A DNA stretch of 9,435 nucleotides, from the NCBI GenBank assembly GCA_022615595.1, contig JAKEGI010000042.1:1-9435 (forward strand), given 5' to 3'. The position numbers were made by a program, and so were the translations under genes. Every line of letters starts with the position of its first letter. The stretch's first letter is position 1. Below are positions 7,289 to 9,435 of the stretch, in pieces. This DNA is from Bacteroidales bacterium (lineage in GTDB: Bacteria > Bacteroidota > Bacteroidia > Bacteroidales > VadinHA17). Under the pieces are notes generated by a model. That model had not been told where the DNA came from. It did no database searches and saw only the letters and a list, made by a program, of their open reading frames with translations.

Positions 7289-7938
7289 ACAGGCTCCTTG
7301 AGCATCCTTATCACTTCGGCAGGATTAGATGCTGAAAAAACAGTGTTACCGGCCACCAGCACATCCACACCGGCATGTACCAGCACCGGGGCATTCTGCA
7401 GATCAATGCCGCCATCGACCTCGATAAGCACATCGTAACCCTCCTCATCGATCATGCTCCTCAACTCCCCGATCTTGTTTATGCTTCCCGGAATGAAGGT
7501 CTGTCCTCCGTAGCCCGGGTTAACAGTCATGAGAAGCACCATGTCAATGTAGGGAAGAATATCTTTAAGCAGGATGACCGGTGAATGAGGATTAAGGGTC
7601 ACCCCTGCCTTCATGCCCAGCCTGCGTATCTCAGTCACCGTGCGGTGCAGATTGTGGCATGCCTCATAATGAACTGTCAGCGTCGAGGCTCCTGCATCCC
7701 TGAAACGCTCCAGATATCTGTCAGGCTCCACGATCATCAGGTGGACGTCAAGAGGTTTGACGGTGATATCGCGCACAGCCTCAATAACAGGAAAACCGAA
7801 TGAGATATTCGGAACAAACAGTCCATCCATTATATCCAGATGAAGCCAGTCGGCAACACTGTCATTGACCATTTCAACCTCGCTTGCAAGGTTCGAGAAA
7901 TCAGCTGCCAGAAGTGAGGGCGAAACCAGGTGGCTCAT
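7285..7938 (-). CDS. rpe: Ribulose-phosphate 3-epimerase
   Basis: Rpe interconverts ribulose 5-phosphate and xylulose 5-phosphate in the pentose phosphate pathway, in the cytoplasm. The 217-residue protein has the full TIM-barrel pattern. Substrate and metal residues are in place: Ser7 in SPSLLAADF, His33 and Asp35 in HLDIMDG, His66 in DVHLM, and Asp175 in EVDGGI, matching the metal set of two histidines and two aspartates. MTVNPGYGGQTFIP (137-150) is the phosphate-side loop, and VAGNTVF (195-201) is the last strand. The start at 7938 gives the canonical N-terminus. It lies 21 bp downstream of the sigma factor gene with no visible promoter between, so it is probably cotranscribed with it. Confidence 0.97.
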   Translation of the reverse strand: MSHLVSPSLLAADFSNLASEVEMVNDSVADWLHLDIMDGLFVPNISFGFPVIEAVRDITVKPLDVHLMIVEPDRYLERFRDAGASTLTVHYEACHNLHRTVTEIRRLGMKAGVTLNPHSPVILLKDILPYIDMVLLMTVNPGYGGQTFIPGSINKIGELRSMIDEEGYDVLIEVDGGIDLQNAPVLVHAGVDVLVAGNTVFSASNPAEVIRMLKEPV

Positions 7939-7959
7939 TACAATACTGATTTATAATTA

Positions 7960-8823
7960 TCAACCAAGGTAAGACTTTAAGATGCGGCAGCGTGTTGTGA
8001 ACTGTATCCGTTTGATTGCCTTTTCCTTTATCTGCCTGACCCTCTCTCGCGTCAGGTTCAGCTCCTCTCCTATCTCCTCAAGAGTATAGGGGTGCTTCAT
8101 TCCAATACCGAAATAAAGCTTCAACACCCTGGCCTCACGGGGAGAGAGCGTATTGAGAGCTTTCTCGATCTCGTACGAGAGCGATTCATTGATAAGGTTG
8201 CGGTCAGGACTCGGCGTGTCATCGTTCGGCATTACATCATACATGCTGTTGTCCTCCTCCGAACTGATCGGGGCGTCCATGCTGAGTGTACGACCGTTGG
8301 TGCGTATAGCCTCCTTTACATCATCGGGTGCTATCTCAAGCAGATCAGCTATCTCCTGCGCCGACGGTTCACGCTCATACTCCTGCTCAAGCTTCGAATA
8401 GGCTCTGTTGATCCTGTTGATCGATCCTATCTTGTTTACCGGAAGCCTTACGATCCTGGCCTGTTCAGCAAGCGACTGAAGAATAGCCTGTCTGATCCAC
8501 CACACGGCATATGAGATGAATTTGAATCCCCGTGTCTCATCAAACCGCTGTGCCGCCTTGATAAGCCCAAGGTTTCCCTCATTGATGAGATCAGGAAGGG
8601 TCATGCCCTGGTTCTGGTACTGCTTTGCAACCGAAACGACAAATCTCAGGTTGGCTTTCACCAGCCTTGCAAGTGCATCATTATCATTTGCCCTTATGCG
8701 TCGAGCCAGTGCAACCTCCTCCTCAGGAGAGATAAGGTCAACCTTGCCTATCTCCTGAAGATACTTGTCAAGAGAGGGTGTATCACGGTTGGTTACCTGC
8801 TTGGTAATTTTTAACTGACGCAT
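7960..8823 (-). CDS. rpoD: Primary sigma factor of RNA polymerase (RpoD/SigA type)
   Basis: The 287-residue protein directs RNA polymerase to housekeeping promoters. As in other Bacteroidota it lacks region 1.1 and the long non-conserved insert of proteobacterial RpoD. Region 1.2 is at about 15-46 ([19 protein letters not shown]). Region 2 spans about 50-120, with [13 protein letters not shown] and the -10-recognition segment [13 protein letters not shown]. Region 3 follows ([17 protein letters not shown]). Region 4 (about 215-285) ends with the helix-turn-helix [20 protein letters not shown] and KAIKRI. The N-terminus MRQLKIT and the C-terminus LKSYLG are the standard ends of this protein in the phylum, which fixes start and stop. 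The gene heads a probable two-gene transcript with rpe and has a clear promoter and a palindrome in its leader. Confidence 0.97.
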   Translation of the reverse strand: MRQLKITKQVTNRDTPSLDKYLQEIGKVDLISPEEEVALARRIRANDNDALARLVKANLRFVVSVAKQYQNQGMTLPDLINEGNLGLIKAAQRFDETRGFKFISYAVWWIRQAILQSLAEQARIVRLPVNKIGSINRINRAYSKLEQEYEREPSAQEIADLLEIAPDDVKEAIRTNGRTLSMDAPISSEEDNSMYDVMPNDDTPSPDRNLINESLSYEIEKALNTLSPREARVLKLYFGIGMKHPYTLEEIGEELNLTRERVRQIKEKAIKRIQFTTRCRILKSYLG

Positions 8824-8832
8824 TACCAGATA

Positions 8833-8851
8833 GTTAAATACTGTATTTAAC
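8833..8851. promoter_or_regulatory. Perfect 19-bp palindrome in the sigma gene leader
   Basis: GTTAAATACTGTATTTAAC is a perfect inverted repeat with 9-bp arms and one central base. It ends 9 bp before the sigma factor start codon (8823) and lies downstream of the predicted promoter. It may be a protein-binding operator, or in RNA an 8-bp hairpin with a CTG loop just upstream of the start codon. The symmetry is certain; the function is inferred. Confidence 0.55.
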
Positions 8852-8871
8852 AGAACAACAGCAAAATCCTA

Positions 8872-8902
8872 CAATTCTACTGAAAATTATTTAGAAATGC
8901 AA
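8872..8902 (-). promoter_or_regulatory. Promoter of the primary sigma factor gene
   Basis: Read on the minus strand, TTG (8902-8900) is followed after exactly 20 bp by TAGAATTG (8879-8872), one mismatch from TAnnTTTG. The transcript would begin near 8867, leaving a leader of about 43 nt that contains the palindrome. The architecture is the same as before blaI and rho. Confidence 0.5.
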
Positions 8903-8988
8903 CAGGTGAAGCCATTTTTCGATTTTCACTGATAAAGCCGGGTTGGACAGATTTTCATGGCCTATAAGGCTAATTTTATTTCTGTTGC

Positions 8989-9019
8989 TTGCATTTGATT
9001 GATTTTTTGATTATAATTG
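8989..9019 (+). promoter_or_regulatory. Promoter of rho
   Basis: TTG at 8989-8991, a 20-bp spacer and TATAATTG at 9012-9019 form a Bacteroidota-type promoter with one mismatch in the -7 box. The transcript would start near 9024, giving a leader of about 100 nt before the rho ATG. Such a long leader leaves room for the Rho autoregulation known in other bacteria; no hairpin with a T-run is visible in it. Confidence 0.5.
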
Positions 9020-9123
9020 CACCGTAATAACGGTTCGATCCGGATATTCAACCAGCGGAGATATCTTTTCACTCTCCACTTCATCAGAAAAAATCTATTT
9101 ATTCTTCTACACAATCTTAACAT

Positions 9124-9435
9124 ATGCATGATATTCTTGAACTAAGCGAGATGCTTGTTCCCGAATTACGGGAAATAGCCAAGCAGCTCAAAATTAAGAG
9201 GGCAGAGCTCCTCAAAAAACAGGATCTTATTTACAAAATCCTTGATCAGCAGGCAATTGATGCAGCTGAGGCACGCAAGACCGGCAGACCTGACAGTCCG
9301 CCTGCCGTCAGGCAGCAGCAGCGCAGGGAGCCACGGCAGAAGCCGGCCCAGCCCGAACAGCAGAAACAGGGCCCGCTGCAACCGAAACAACAACCGCAGC
9401 ATAAACACCAGCAGCTTAAGCAGCAACCACAGCAG
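9124..9435 (+). CDS. rho: Transcription termination factor Rho, N-terminal part (3' end beyond window)
   Basis: Rho is the hexameric RNA helicase that ends transcription at many genes. Only the first 104 codons are in the window and the frame stays open to its end. Residues 1-46 (MHDILELSEMLVPELREIAK, then KIKRAELLKKQDLIYKILDQQAI) are the Rho_N helical domain with the KKQDLIYKIL motif. From about residue 61 the sequence becomes a low-complexity stretch: in 61-104, 18 of 44 residues are Gln, seven are Pro, nine are Lys or Arg, and only two are acidic. This matches the disordered insertion that Bacteroidota Rho proteins carry between Rho_N and the RNA-binding domain. The RNA-binding and ATPase domains are not visible here, so the call rests on the N-terminal domain and the insertion. 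ATG 9124 gives the canonical N-terminus. Confidence 0.85.
   Translation, partial: MHDILELSEMLVPELREIAKQLKIKRAELLKKQDLIYKILDQQAIDAAEARKTGRPDSPPAVRQQQRREPRQKPAQPEQQKQGPLQPKQQPQHKHQQLKQQPQQ

Noticed and set aside
8092..8514. Plus-strand 140-codon frame inside the sigma factor gene
   Set aside because: It lies opposite conserved sigma regions 2 to 4 and has no recognisable motif.
8960..8970. Small GCCT-ATA-AGGC hairpin followed by a T-rich stretch between the sigma gene and rho
   Set aside because: The stem is only four base pairs and no transcript is expected to end there.
9166..9426. Minus-strand 86-codon leucine-rich frame at the right end
   Set aside because: The leucines are antisense to CAG/AAG codons of the Gln-rich Rho insertion; the apparent membrane protein is an artefact.

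Overview
The window looks like chromosomal DNA from a member of the Bacteroidota, probably a Bacteroidales-like lineage. Several independent features point there: a compact 287-residue primary sigma factor without region 1.1; a Rho factor whose N-terminal domain runs straight into a long disordered insertion; promoters of the Bacteroidota type (TTG, about 20 bp, TAnnTTTG-like -7 box) rather than -35/-10 boxes; very few Shine-Dalgarno sequences; and a BlaI gene followed by remains of a TonB-fused sensor, a pairing common in this phylum. Most of the content is housekeeping genes. I see no phage, insertion sequence, CRISPR array, tRNA or rRNA.

Layout. (1) 1-1920: the 3' part of a gene for an exported protein of unknown function, then gapA (glyceraldehyde-3-phosphate dehydrogenase) with its own promoter and a terminator. 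(2) 1944-3661, minus strand: a MacB/FtsX-type ABC permease followed by a SiaC-family (DUF1987) regulatory phosphoprotein. (3) 3713-4612, plus strand: a BlaI/MecI repressor whose promoter is overlaid by two 14-bp direct repeats, then what appears to be a wrecked BlaR1-type M56 peptidase/TonB gene of which only the TonB C-terminal domain remains readable. (4) 4632-5752: a terminator-like hairpin, then a LuxC-type acyl-CoA reductase. (5) 5801-7276: a pRiA4b ORF-3-like protein with a very acidic tail, then miaA. (6) 7285-8823, minus strand: the primary sigma factor gene followed by rpe. (7) 8824-9435: a 300-bp divergent control region carrying the outward promoters of the sigma gene and of rho, whose coding region runs off the window end.

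How the genes fit together: gapA and rpe serve central carbon metabolism, miaA modifies tRNA, and the sigma factor and rho control the start and end of transcription from back-to-back promoters. The least ordinary parts are the blaI locus (a repressor retained next to a collapsed sensor), a perfect 19-bp palindrome in the leader of the sigma gene, and the glutamine-rich insertion of Rho. Nothing here is a clearly new multi-gene system. Family assignments are from recognition of motifs and overall sequence, without database searches.
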